64,000 bases of DNA from Propionigenium maris DSM 9537 (lineage in GTDB: Bacteria; Fusobacteriota; Fusobacteriia; Fusobacteriales; Fusobacteriaceae): positions 1 to 64,000 of the forward strand of contig NZ_BSDY01000011.1 in the NCBI RefSeq assembly GCF_027925155.1. Reading direction: 5' to 3'. Shown piece after piece: positions 50,546 to 58,044 of this stretch. A program made the position numbers and the translations under genes. Below the pieces are notes generated by a model that was not told the DNA's origin, searched no databases, and saw only the letters and a list, made by a program, of their open reading frames with translations. Position 1 is the stretch's first letter. The number at the start of each line of letters is the position of its first letter.

Positions 50546-50747
50546 TCTTTGCCACCAATTAACACTAATATCCACTAATAAATATTTTAATGAAGTGATG
50601 TGGACTATGTAATCAGAAGCTTCTAAAAAGATCTACATAAAAACTGATTTTATTTTATGAAGATTCGTGTAAATTCGTGGCAGAAAAAGATTTTGGTCTT
50701 AGTCACAGGTTAGATCAGAAGACATAATTAAGGTTTAATGAGGAAAC

Positions 50748-50813
50748 AACGTCAACGGTTTTTGACGTTGCGGGGAACCATAGTCGTCAAGAGTTTGACT
50801 CCTTGGTTCACAC
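50748..50813 (+). repeat. Repeat D, copy 7
   Basis: CAACGTCAA/TTGACGTTG, then GAACCA/TGGTTC enclosing TAGTCGTCAA/TTGACTCC. Confidence 0.8.
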
Positions 50814-50957
50814 GTTTTTTTAGATTGAAAAGAGAACTTAAATAAATTTATTTGAAATATATATTGATATATAAAATATAAATATTGTTCTAAAGAGATT
50901 TTTTGAAGAGTGAGGATAACCTCAAACTAAGGATAGTTTAAAAAATTTGAACGACTT

Positions 50958-50972
50958 TGTGACAAAGTCACA
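50958..50972. promoter_or_regulatory. TGTGACAAAGTCACA palindrome, site 5
   Basis: Perfect 15-base palindrome, overlapped by a second one, GACTTTGT-G-ACAAAGTC (50953-50969), 130 bases before the PglF-like gene. Confidence 0.5.
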
Positions 50973-51103
50973 GAAATGATTTTGCCTGGAGGAGGAGGTT
51001 TAAGGTAATTAAAGCTTGTTCTAGAGGCGGAAGTGAGATTAGAGAAAGATAAGTACGGGCGTAATTAACATTTACATAAAATTTAATCTAGGGGAGGAGA
51101 GAG

Positions 51104-53008
51104 ATGTATAAATTTAGCCTTAGACGAAAGGGAAAGATAATCCTGGATGTGGGATCTATCCTGCTGGGATTCCTGGTAGCCCACCTTTTAAAGTATGACC
51201 TGACATGGAGCGATGAGCTGCAGAAGGACCACCACGGGGTATATATAATGTTTTTCCTGCTGGTATATCTGCTGCTTAACCTTCAGAATAAAAGCTGGAG
51301 GTACACGAGTATAGTGGAGATAAGCCAGATCATATTCACCAATATAATGGCGGGAATACTCATGCTGGGAACATTTATCCAGCTGGGGCAGAGTATATCT
51401 GTTTCCATGCTGGTGTTTACCACGCTGATCTGCACCCTCTTCCAGCTCTTTAACAGATATGTTCTCAGAGTGATGAGGTATGTGGAGACGATGAACAAGG
51501 TAAAGGGGGACGGAGAGCTGGCCCTGGTAATAGGAGCTGGGGAAGCCGGGGAGAGCATCGCCAAGGAGAGCAGAAAGAACCCCAACTTCAAGTATGATAT
51601 CCTGGGATTCCTGGATGACAACCCCAAGAGGCATGGAGTAATCCTCCACGGTTACAGGGTACTGGGAGGAAGGAATAACATCCCAAATATCCTGGAAAAG
51701 TACAGGGTGAAGACTGTAATCATAGCTATCCCGTCGGCTACCGGCGAGGTAATCAAGGAGCTGAGAAATTACTTTGTGGATACAGATATAAAGATAAAGG
51801 TGCTTCCTGCAATGGAGAGCCTGCTGGATGGCAGATCCACGGTAAACCAGCTGAGAGATGTAAAGATAGAGGACCTTCTGGGAAGGAAGGAAGTGTCCAT
51901 CAACAATGAGAACCTGGACAAGCTCATAGAGGGAAAGACGGTATTTGTTACCGGTGGTGCAGGAAGTATCGGAAGTGAGCTGGGAAGACAGATAGCTAAG
52001 CACAATCCCAAGAGACTTGTGGCCATAGATGTGAATGAAAATGACATCTACTTCCTGGAGCTGGAGCTCAAGAGAAGGTACAGTAACCTCAACTTTGTAA
52101 GTGAGATATGCAATGTGAGGGAAAGGGATAAGGTGGAGTGGCTCTTTGACAAGTACAGACCGGAGCTGGTGTTCCACGCCGCTGCCCACAAACACGTACC
52201 CCTCATGGAGCACAACCCGGAGGAAGCCATAAAGAACAATATTATGGGAACCAAGAATGTGGCGGATGCTGCAGAGAAGTACGAGTCGGAAAGGTTTGTA
52301 CTGGTATCCACAGATAAGGCGGTAAACCCTACCAACATCATGGGAGCCACAAAGAGAGCCTGTGAGATAGTGATCCAGGAGAAGGCAAAGAATAGCAAGA
52401 CCAAGTATATGGCTGTAAGGTTTGGTAATGTGCTGGGGAGTAATGGAAGCGTAATACCTATCTTCAAGAAGTTAATCGAGGAGGGGAAGAACCTGACACT
52501 GACCCACAAGGATATCACCAGATACTTTATGACGATACCTGAGGCTGCCCAGCTGGTTATAGAGGCGGGATACCTTGGAAGGGGAGGAGAGGTATTTATC
52601 CTGGATATGGGGGAACCTATAAAGATAATCGACCTGGCCAAGAACCTGATAGAGCTGGCTGATGCTGATGTGGGAATAGACATAGTGGGACTCCGTCCCG
52701 GAGAGAAGCTCTACGAGGAGCTCCTCTACGATGTAAATGCTGCCATAAAGACGGAGAACAGGAAGATATTTATCTCCAAGCTCAAGGAGGAGGCAGTGGA
52801 TGTGGAGAACTACCTTAAGGTACTCAAGAGAGAGGTAGTAGATCCAGATGTGGATATCATAAAGGGGATAATGAAGGAGTTTGTATCCACCTATGCTGAG
52901 CCTAGTCATCACTTTGAGGAGAAGAAGGCTCCTGTGAGAGAGAAGCTAAGAGAAGCTCAGGTAGAGGAAGAGATAGTTGCTGTGAAAGGGAAGGTGGCTC
53001 TAGCATAG
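51104..53008 (+). CDS. Membrane UDP-N-acetylhexosamine 4,6-dehydratase (PglF/CapD/FlaA1 type)
   Basis: First enzyme of UDP-2,4-diacetamido-type sugar synthesis: UDP-GlcNAc to a 4-keto-6-deoxy sugar. Four N-terminal helices (to about 125) are followed by a CoA-binding-like Rossmann domain (GAGEAGESIAKE) and the SDR domain with TGGAGSIGSELGRQ, HAAAHKHVPLME and STDKAVNPTNIMGATKR (catalytic Thr-Asp-Lys plus Met-x3-Lys). 634 residues is normal for the long type. GGGGAGG precedes the ATG. Two GTGACAAAGTCAC sites lie upstream. Confidence 0.93.
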   Translation: MYKFSLRRKGKIILDVGSILLGFLVAHLLKYDLTWSDELQKDHHGVYIMFFLLVYLLLNLQNKSWRYTSIVEISQIIFTNIMAGILMLGTFIQLGQSISVSMLVFTTLICTLFQLFNRYVLRVMRYVETMNKVKGDGELALVIGAGEAGESIAKESRKNPNFKYDILGFLDDNPKRHGVILHGYRVLGGRNNIPNILEKYRVKTVIIAIPSATGEVIKELRNYFVDTDIKIKVLPAMESLLDGRSTVNQLRDVKIEDLLGRKEVSINNENLDKLIEGKTVFVTGGAGSIGSELGRQIAKHNPKRLVAIDVNENDIYFLELELKRRYSNLNFVSEICNVRERDKVEWLFDKYRPELVFHAAAHKHVPLMEHNPEEAIKNNIMGTKNVADAAEKYESERFVLVSTDKAVNPTNIMGATKRACEIVIQEKAKNSKTKYMAVRFGNVLGSNGSVIPIFKKLIEEGKNLTLTHKDITRYFMTIPEAAQLVIEAGYLGRGGEVFILDMGEPIKIIDLAKNLIELADADVGIDIVGLRPGEKLYEELLYDVNAAIKTENRKIFISKLKEEAVDVENYLKVLKREVVDPDVDIIKGIMKEFVSTYAEPSHHFEEKKAPVREKLREAQVEEEIVAVKGKVALA

Positions 53009-53021
53009 AGAAAGATAAAAG

Positions 53022-53045
53022 CAACGTTTTAAAATCAAAACATTA
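53022..53045 (+). repeat. Repeat D, partial
   Basis: AGCAACGTTTTAAAATC then AAAACATT; only the first hairpin remains. Confidence 0.45.
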
Positions 53046-53117
53046 CACCTTTGCCACGAATTTACACGAATTAGTGAGTAACAATCTGTGGAAGTATGAA
53101 GAAAAGAAGATTTTTCA

Positions 53118-53270
53118 TTCTCTACAGAGCCTAAACCTATAATAAAACTCAGAATTTCCTCAAGAAATCTGAGAACTAAAAAATAAACTTATTAATATCA
53201 ATATTTTTTAGTTACGCAATGAAGTTAACTCTTGGAGGGAAGTCCGACGACTGCCTGCAGCCGACTTATA
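53118..53270 (+). repeat. Repeat B, copy 12, interrupted by an F hairpin
   Basis: B halves CATTCTCTACAGAGCCTAAA and ACGCAATGAAG...GTCCGACGACTGCC are separated by about 90 bases carrying CTCAGAATTTC-CTCAA-GAAATCTGAG (53148-53173), a type-F hairpin. It suggests insertion of F into B. It fills the 360-base gap 53009-53368. Confidence 0.65.
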
Positions 53271-53368
53271 AATCTTTGGAAATTATATTAGGGCGATATG
53301 AAGATGGTAGAAGGACACTATAAATTTTTTTTAGAATTAGAGTAGAGATTATTCTTTAGGAGAGAAAA

Positions 53369-53905
53369 GTGAAGAAAGTTGTGATAGTAGGCGGTGGAGG
53401 CCATGCCAAGGTGGTTATCGATGCAATAGAGGAGATGATCTCTGCGGGAGAGGAAATAGAGATATCAGGGTTTTTGGATGACAATGAGGAAAATACTGAG
53501 ATATACGGATACAAGAGACTTGGAAGTATAGAGGAAGCAGAAAGCTATAAGGGAAATCTCATTCATCTGGCTGTAGGAAATAATGGTTTCAGAAAGAAGT
53601 TCTACGAGGAAAATAAAGGATTTGAGTACCTTACAGTTATTCATCCAAAAAGCATTGTTTCAAGGAGAGCTGAGTTAGAAGAGGGATGCTTTATAGGGGC
53701 TGGAGCTGCTGTAAATGCAGATACTGTCATAGGAAGACTGAGCATTGTGAATACCAAGGCTGTTATAGAACATGACTGTGAGATCGGAAGATACAGCCAT
53801 ATCTCCTACGGAGTTATTCTAGGTGGCGGGAGCGGTACCGATGAAAGGGTATTTATCGATATGGGAATTACAGTAGAGAGAAATAAAAAAATAAAGTTAA
53901 TATAG
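53369..53905 (+). CDS. PglD-like sugar acetyltransferase (left-handed beta helix)
   Basis: A small Rossmann-like N-terminal domain (VVIVGGGGHAKVVIDAI) binds the nucleotide sugar, and a hexapeptide-repeat domain binds acetyl-CoA. The catalytic His is in KAVIEHDCEIG, and the loop SHISYGVILGGG is typical. Enzymes of this type N-acetylate the 4-amino group of a UDP-sugar. At 178 residues the beta helix is short. The start is GTG with AGGAGAG upstream. It opens the tight glycan gene run to the window end. Confidence 0.88.
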   Translation: MKKVVIVGGGGHAKVVIDAIEEMISAGEEIEISGFLDDNEENTEIYGYKRLGSIEEAESYKGNLIHLAVGNNGFRKKFYEENKGFEYLTVIHPKSIVSRRAELEEGCFIGAGAAVNADTVIGRLSIVNTKAVIEHDCEIGRYSHISYGVILGGGSGTDERVFIDMGITVERNKKIKLI

Positions 53906-53918
53906 GAGTTTGGGAGGA

Positions 53919-54605
53919 ATGAAGTTGAATTATCTAATAGTAGTAGCTCATCCAGATGATGAGGTATTGGGAGCTGGAGCGACAACTTACAAACTGACAC
54001 AAGAGGGGCATAATGTGAATGTTTGTATTTTGTCTGGGGAGGTTAATGTAAGAAATTATAGGCCTAGTGACGACGAGCTGGAAGAAGATGTTAACAGTTC
54101 CATGAAAATACTGGGAGTTAATAAGGTCATAAAGGGAGATTTTCCAAATATTAAACTAAATATGGTGCCACACTTAGAATTGGTCCAGTTTATTGAGAAG
54201 GCTATAGTAGATACCGAATCTGCAGTTGTAATAACTCATCACCCTTCTGATTTAAATAATGATCACCTTCACACATCATTGGCTTGTCAGGCTGCAGTAA
54301 GATATTTTCAGAGAAATTCAATGGTAAAGCCGTTAAAGGAACTGTTGTTTATGGAAGTTCCTTCAGCCACTGAATGGTCTCTAAATAAATCTATGAATCA
54401 ATATAACCCTAATACCTATATAGAGGTAGGAGAAGAAGGAATCAATAAAAAGCTTGAAGCTCTATCTCAATACAGGGGTGTAATGAGGGAGTATCCGCAT
54501 CCCAGAAGCAATGAAGCAATAAAGGGTCTTGCAGCCTACAGAGGAGGAGAAGCCGGAATGGTTTATGCAGAGTCCTTTGAGAGTGCTTTTAGACGTGGAT
54601 TTTAA
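53919..54605 (+). CDS. PIG-L family deacetylase
   Basis: A zinc-dependent N-deacetylase, usually of GlcNAc-linked substrates. The motif VVAHPDDEVLGAGAT at about 8-22 gives His, Asp and Asp ligands, and a second His site is in ITHHPSDLNNDHLHTS. In this setting it probably removes an N-acetyl group from a sugar or nucleotide sugar. Start choice is uncertain: ATG 53919 has AGGAG 10 bases upstream, while TTG 53925 has GGAGG 7 bases upstream. 228 residues. Confidence 0.88.
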   Translation: MKLNYLIVVAHPDDEVLGAGATTYKLTQEGHNVNVCILSGEVNVRNYRPSDDELEEDVNSSMKILGVNKVIKGDFPNIKLNMVPHLELVQFIEKAIVDTESAVVITHHPSDLNNDHLHTSLACQAAVRYFQRNSMVKPLKELLFMEVPSATEWSLNKSMNQYNPNTYIEVGEEGINKKLEALSQYRGVMREYPHPRSNEAIKGLAAYRGGEAGMVYAESFESAFRRGF

Positions 54606-54624
54606 ATAGGTGGGAGATGGAAAG

Positions 54625-55461
54625 ATGAAGAAGAAAGTTGCATTTGTTACATGTGTTCAGCTTGGATTGAGCTGCATAGAGGAGATATACAGAATTGGCG
54701 GAGAGTTAGATCTGCTGATTACACTGAAAGATGAAAAAGCAAAAAAGAAATCAGGTAGAATTTATCTAGATGAAACAGCCTCCAATTATGATACACCACT
54801 ATTAAAGATCGATAACATAAATGATATAGAGGTATTGGATGCTTTAAAGAAGCATGAGATAGACTGGTTATTCATAATCGGGTGGTCCCAGATAGCCAAA
54901 ATAGATGTTCTGGAAGCACCTAGCAAGGGGTGTATTGGAATGCATCCTACGCTTCTTCCCAAGGGCAGAGGAAGGGCTGCAATTCCTTGGGCTATACTCA
55001 AAGGTCTTGATAGGACAGGAGTAACTATGTTTAAGCTGGATGAAGGAGTGGATACAGGTGAGATAATAGGCCAGGGGATAATTAATCTAAATGAGAGTAC
55101 CACAGCTACTAATTTATATGAAGATGTTAACAGGATGCATGTAGACCTTATCTCCAAGTATTGGGAGGATATTATAACTGATAGAGTTTCCCTCACAAAG
55201 CAGGATGACACTCAGGCTACAGAATGGCCGGGAAGAACAGCTAAAGATGGAGAGGTTACCAGTGAGATGACTATGGATGAAGCAGAGAAGCTGGTAAGAG
55301 CAGTAACCCATCCGTATCCCGGAGCATTTTATGTAAAAGATAATAAGAAAACCATAATATGGTCTGCTAAAGTCGATAAAGAGAATGGATCGATAAAGCT
55401 TGTGGATGGGTATCTGGAACCAATTGATTTCGAGGTGGAAACAATAAATGAAGAACAATAA
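54625..55461 (+). CDS. Formyltransferase-family protein (sugar N-formyltransferase candidate)
   Basis: A formyl-THF-dependent transferase related to methionyl-tRNA formyltransferase. The catalytic region reads GCIGMHPTLLPKGRGRAAIPWAILKG with His and the later DEGVDTGEIIGQ Asp; AEKLVRAVTHPYPGAFY begins the C-terminal domain. Its place in a glycan cluster, next to a deacetylase, argues for formylation of an amino sugar rather than initiator tRNA. ATG 54625 has GGGAG 8 bases upstream. 278 residues. The end overlaps the next gene by 14 bases. Confidence 0.85.
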   Translation: MKKKVAFVTCVQLGLSCIEEIYRIGGELDLLITLKDEKAKKKSGRIYLDETASNYDTPLLKIDNINDIEVLDALKKHEIDWLFIIGWSQIAKIDVLEAPSKGCIGMHPTLLPKGRGRAAIPWAILKGLDRTGVTMFKLDEGVDTGEIIGQGIINLNESTTATNLYEDVNRMHVDLISKYWEDIITDRVSLTKQDDTQATEWPGRTAKDGEVTSEMTMDEAEKLVRAVTHPYPGAFYVKDNKKTIIWSAKVDKENGSIKLVDGYLEPIDFEVETINEEQ

Positions 55462-56062
55462 GATAGATCTAATATTAAAAAGAGTTATTGATATCAGCGT
55501 TTCGCTAATTGTTTTAATTGCTCTTTTACCGATATGGCTATTAATAGGGATTTTAATAAAGGTGACATCTGAAGGTCCGGTATTTTTCCTTCAGGAGAGG
55601 CCGGGACAGCATAAAAAGATATTTAAAGTTTTTAAGTTTAGGACTATGAAGCCCGGGTCGGAAAAAATGGTTAAGGGGCAGGAAGTAATGAAGGATGATG
55701 CAAGGGTCACTTCTATCGGTAAATTCCTAAGGAGAAGTAAGCTGGATGAAATCCCTCAGGTGTTAAACGTATTGAGGGGAGAGATGAGCCTGGTAGGGCC
55801 AAGACCGGAGAGGATAGCCTCACTGGAAGACTATACTCCAGAAATATCTAAGAGACTTAACGTAAAACCCGGGGTGACAGGACTTGCTCAGGTCAGCGGA
55901 AATATATATCTGTCACTGGAGGAAAGGTATAAACTGGATGTATATTATGCAGAAAACTTCAGTTTAGGTCTGGATATAAAGATTTTTATCAGAACTGTTG
56001 GAGTAGTACTGTTTGGAGAGGAAAAGTATACAAATAAAAGTTTGGTAAGGGAGCAGGGATAA
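55448..56062 (+). CDS. Initiating sugar-phosphate transferase (PglC/WcaJ family)
   Basis: Transfers the first sugar-1-phosphate onto undecaprenyl phosphate and so starts glycan assembly at the inner membrane. Motifs are the re-entrant helix DISVSLIVLIALLPIWLLIG, EGPVFFLQERPGQHKKIFKVFKFRTM, the catalytic LRRSKLDEIPQVLNVLRGEMSLVGPRPE and PGVTGLAQVSG. 204 residues is the small PglC-like form without the extra N-terminal membrane domain. Confidence 0.93.
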   Translation: MKNNKIDLILKRVIDISVSLIVLIALLPIWLLIGILIKVTSEGPVFFLQERPGQHKKIFKVFKFRTMKPGSEKMVKGQEVMKDDARVTSIGKFLRRSKLDEIPQVLNVLRGEMSLVGPRPERIASLEDYTPEISKRLNVKPGVTGLAQVSGNIYLSLEERYKLDVYYAENFSLGLDIKIFIRTVGVVLFGEEKYTNKSLVREQG

Positions 56063-56063
56063 G

Positions 56064-56882
56064 ATGAGAAAAAAGAAAACCCTTATGATAACCGGAGCTA
56101 GTGGATTTGTAGGCAGTAACTTTATAAAAAAGTACAGTGAGAAATACAATATAATTCCGGTTTGTTTAATAGAAAATAAGCCGGAAGAACTGGACTATAG
56201 TAGTGTCGATTGCATTCTTCACCTTGCTGCTCTAGTGCACCAAATGAAGGGAGCTCCAGAGGAAAGGTATTTTGAAGTAAATACTGAGTTAACCAGAAGA
56301 ATAGCAGTAGAGGCCAAGAAAGCAGGGGTAAAACACTTTGTATTTTACTCTACTGTAGCAGTGTGGGGGACACATGGCTACTTTGATCATGATAGAGTAA
56401 TAACTTTAAATACTCCAACTAACCCCGTAACTCCTTATGCTAAAAGCAAGTTAAATGCTGAAAAAATATTAGAAGAATTATCAAATGAAAATTTTTTAAT
56501 ATATATTTTAAGGCCGCCTTTGGTTTATGGAGAAGGGTGTCCAGGCAATATTCCCAGGTTAGAGAGATTAATAAAAAAGCTTCCAATAGTACCACTTGGC
56601 AATGAGGAAAATAAAAGAAGTGTTGTTCATATAGAAAAATTAATTGATGAAACTGAGAGGATAATAGAGAAAAATCAATCTGGTTTATACATACCAAAAG
56701 ATGATAAAGATTTATCTATTAGAGAAATAGTGGAGTTACTAGCGAAACAAAGTAGAAAGAAAGTTGTTTTGATAAAAATGAATTTTGCTTTAATAAAATT
56801 ATTGCATAAGATAAGACCAAATATTATATCGAGTTTATATGGAAGCCTGGTATTTAAAATAGCAAATAATGAGGTGAAATAA
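56064..56882 (+). CDS. NAD-dependent epimerase/dehydratase (short SDR)
   Basis: A sugar-nucleotide epimerase or reductase with GASGFVGSNFI (NAD-binding, 10-20), LHLAALVHQ, FYSTVAVWG and PYAKSKLNAEK (Tyr-x3-Lys). The substrate cannot be told. 272 residues is shorter than GalE-type enzymes; the C-terminal part is small. The base composition changes inside this gene: the first third is like the upstream genes, the rest is markedly AT-rich. It overlaps the next start by one base. Confidence 0.85.
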   Translation: MRKKKTLMITGASGFVGSNFIKKYSEKYNIIPVCLIENKPEELDYSSVDCILHLAALVHQMKGAPEERYFEVNTELTRRIAVEAKKAGVKHFVFYSTVAVWGTHGYFDHDRVITLNTPTNPVTPYAKSKLNAEKILEELSNENFLIYILRPPLVYGEGCPGNIPRLERLIKKLPIVPLGNEENKRSVVHIEKLIDETERIIEKNQSGLYIPKDDKDLSIREIVELLAKQSRKKVVLIKMNFALIKLLHKIRPNIISSLYGSLVFKIANNEVK

Positions 56883-58018
56883 TGGAAAAACCAATAAGAG
56901 TTTTACAAATAGTAGGAAGAATGGAAAGAGCAGGACTTGAAACACTGATTATGAATATTTATCGAAACATTGACAGGAGTAAAGTTCAATTTGATTTTTT
57001 ATGTCATTTTGGAGAAGAGGCTCATTACAATGAGGAAATAAGAAGCTTAGGTGGAGAAATCTATGAAATGCCTAAAATTAAATCGATGACAAAAACATAT
57101 TACTGGAAAGTTTTTGAGTATATCAAAGCCTTGAATAGCTTTTTTAAAAAACATCAGGAGTTTAATGTTATTCACGGCCATATGACAAATACAGCTTCTT
57201 TATACATGCCTTTAGCTAAAAAACATGGCGTAAAAACATGTATTGCGCATAGCCATCTAACAAAATCCAGACAGGGTTTAACAGGAAAGGTCACAACTTT
57301 ATTACAATTACCTATTCAAAAACTTTCAACGGATTATTTTGCTTGTTCTAAGGAAGCAGGAAAATGGCTTTTTGATAAAGCTGCAATAAATAGTGAAAGG
57401 TTTAAAGTTATAAATAATGCTATTGATTCAGAAGCATATGAATATAATGAAAAAATTAGAGAAAAATATAGAAAAGATCTGGGACTAAAAAATGACTTTG
57501 TGATTGGTCATGTAGGGAGATTTTTCTATCAAAAGAATCATGAATTTTTAGTAGATATATTTAATGAGATTCAAAAGCAACACAAAAATTCAAAGTTACT
57601 TTTAATCGGCAGAGGAAAGTTAGAAAATGATATAAAAGAAAAAGTTTCAAAGTTAGGCTTGGAAGATAAAGTATTGTTTTTAGGAGTAAGAGAGGATATT
57701 TCTAAATTGATGCAGGCCATGGATGTTTTTGTTATGCCTTCACACTTTGAAGGGCTACCTGTTGTAGGAGTAGAAGCACAGGCTGCAGGCCTTAAGTGTA
57801 TTTTTTCTGATAAAATTACTGATGAGGCGGACATATTAAAAACGAATAGCTTTTTAGATTTAAGTGAGGGAGCTACGTATTGGAGTAATGAGATCCTTAA
57901 GTATAAAGATGGATACGGAAGAAAATCAACAAAAAAAGAAATTGTAGATAGAGGATATGACATAAAAGCTCTAGCTAAGTGGATGGAAGAGTATTACATT
58001 AATAAACATAGAGGGTAG
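56882..58018 (+). CDS. Glycosyltransferase, GT4 family (EpsF-like)
   Basis: A retaining cytoplasmic glycosyltransferase with two Rossmann domains. Seen are VGRMERAGLETLIMNIYR at the N-terminus, VIHGHMTNTASLY, VIGHVGRFFYQKNHEFLVDIF at the start of the second domain, KLLLIGRGKLENDIK and the donor-binding PSHFEGLPVVGVEAQAAG (Glu-x7-Glu type). Donor and acceptor are unknown. 378 residues. The gene is AT-rich with many AAA/TTA codons. Confidence 0.9.
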   Translation: MEKPIRVLQIVGRMERAGLETLIMNIYRNIDRSKVQFDFLCHFGEEAHYNEEIRSLGGEIYEMPKIKSMTKTYYWKVFEYIKALNSFFKKHQEFNVIHGHMTNTASLYMPLAKKHGVKTCIAHSHLTKSRQGLTGKVTTLLQLPIQKLSTDYFACSKEAGKWLFDKAAINSERFKVINNAIDSEAYEYNEKIREKYRKDLGLKNDFVIGHVGRFFYQKNHEFLVDIFNEIQKQHKNSKLLLIGRGKLENDIKEKVSKLGLEDKVLFLGVREDISKLMQAMDVFVMPSHFEGLPVVGVEAQAAGLKCIFSDKITDEADILKTNSFLDLSEGATYWSNEILKYKDGYGRKSTKKEIVDRGYDIKALAKWMEEYYINKHRG

Positions 58019-58044
58019 TAGCTTAGGAAAAAGGGAGTTGGATA

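Noticed and set aside
51188-52213. 341-codon open frame on the minus strand
   Set aside because: Antisense shadow of the PglF-like dehydratase, with no recognisable domains.
18354-53368. Classical insertion sequences
   Set aside because: No transposase ORF or fragment was seen in any gap. A non-autonomous element remains possible, but target duplications were not clear by eye.
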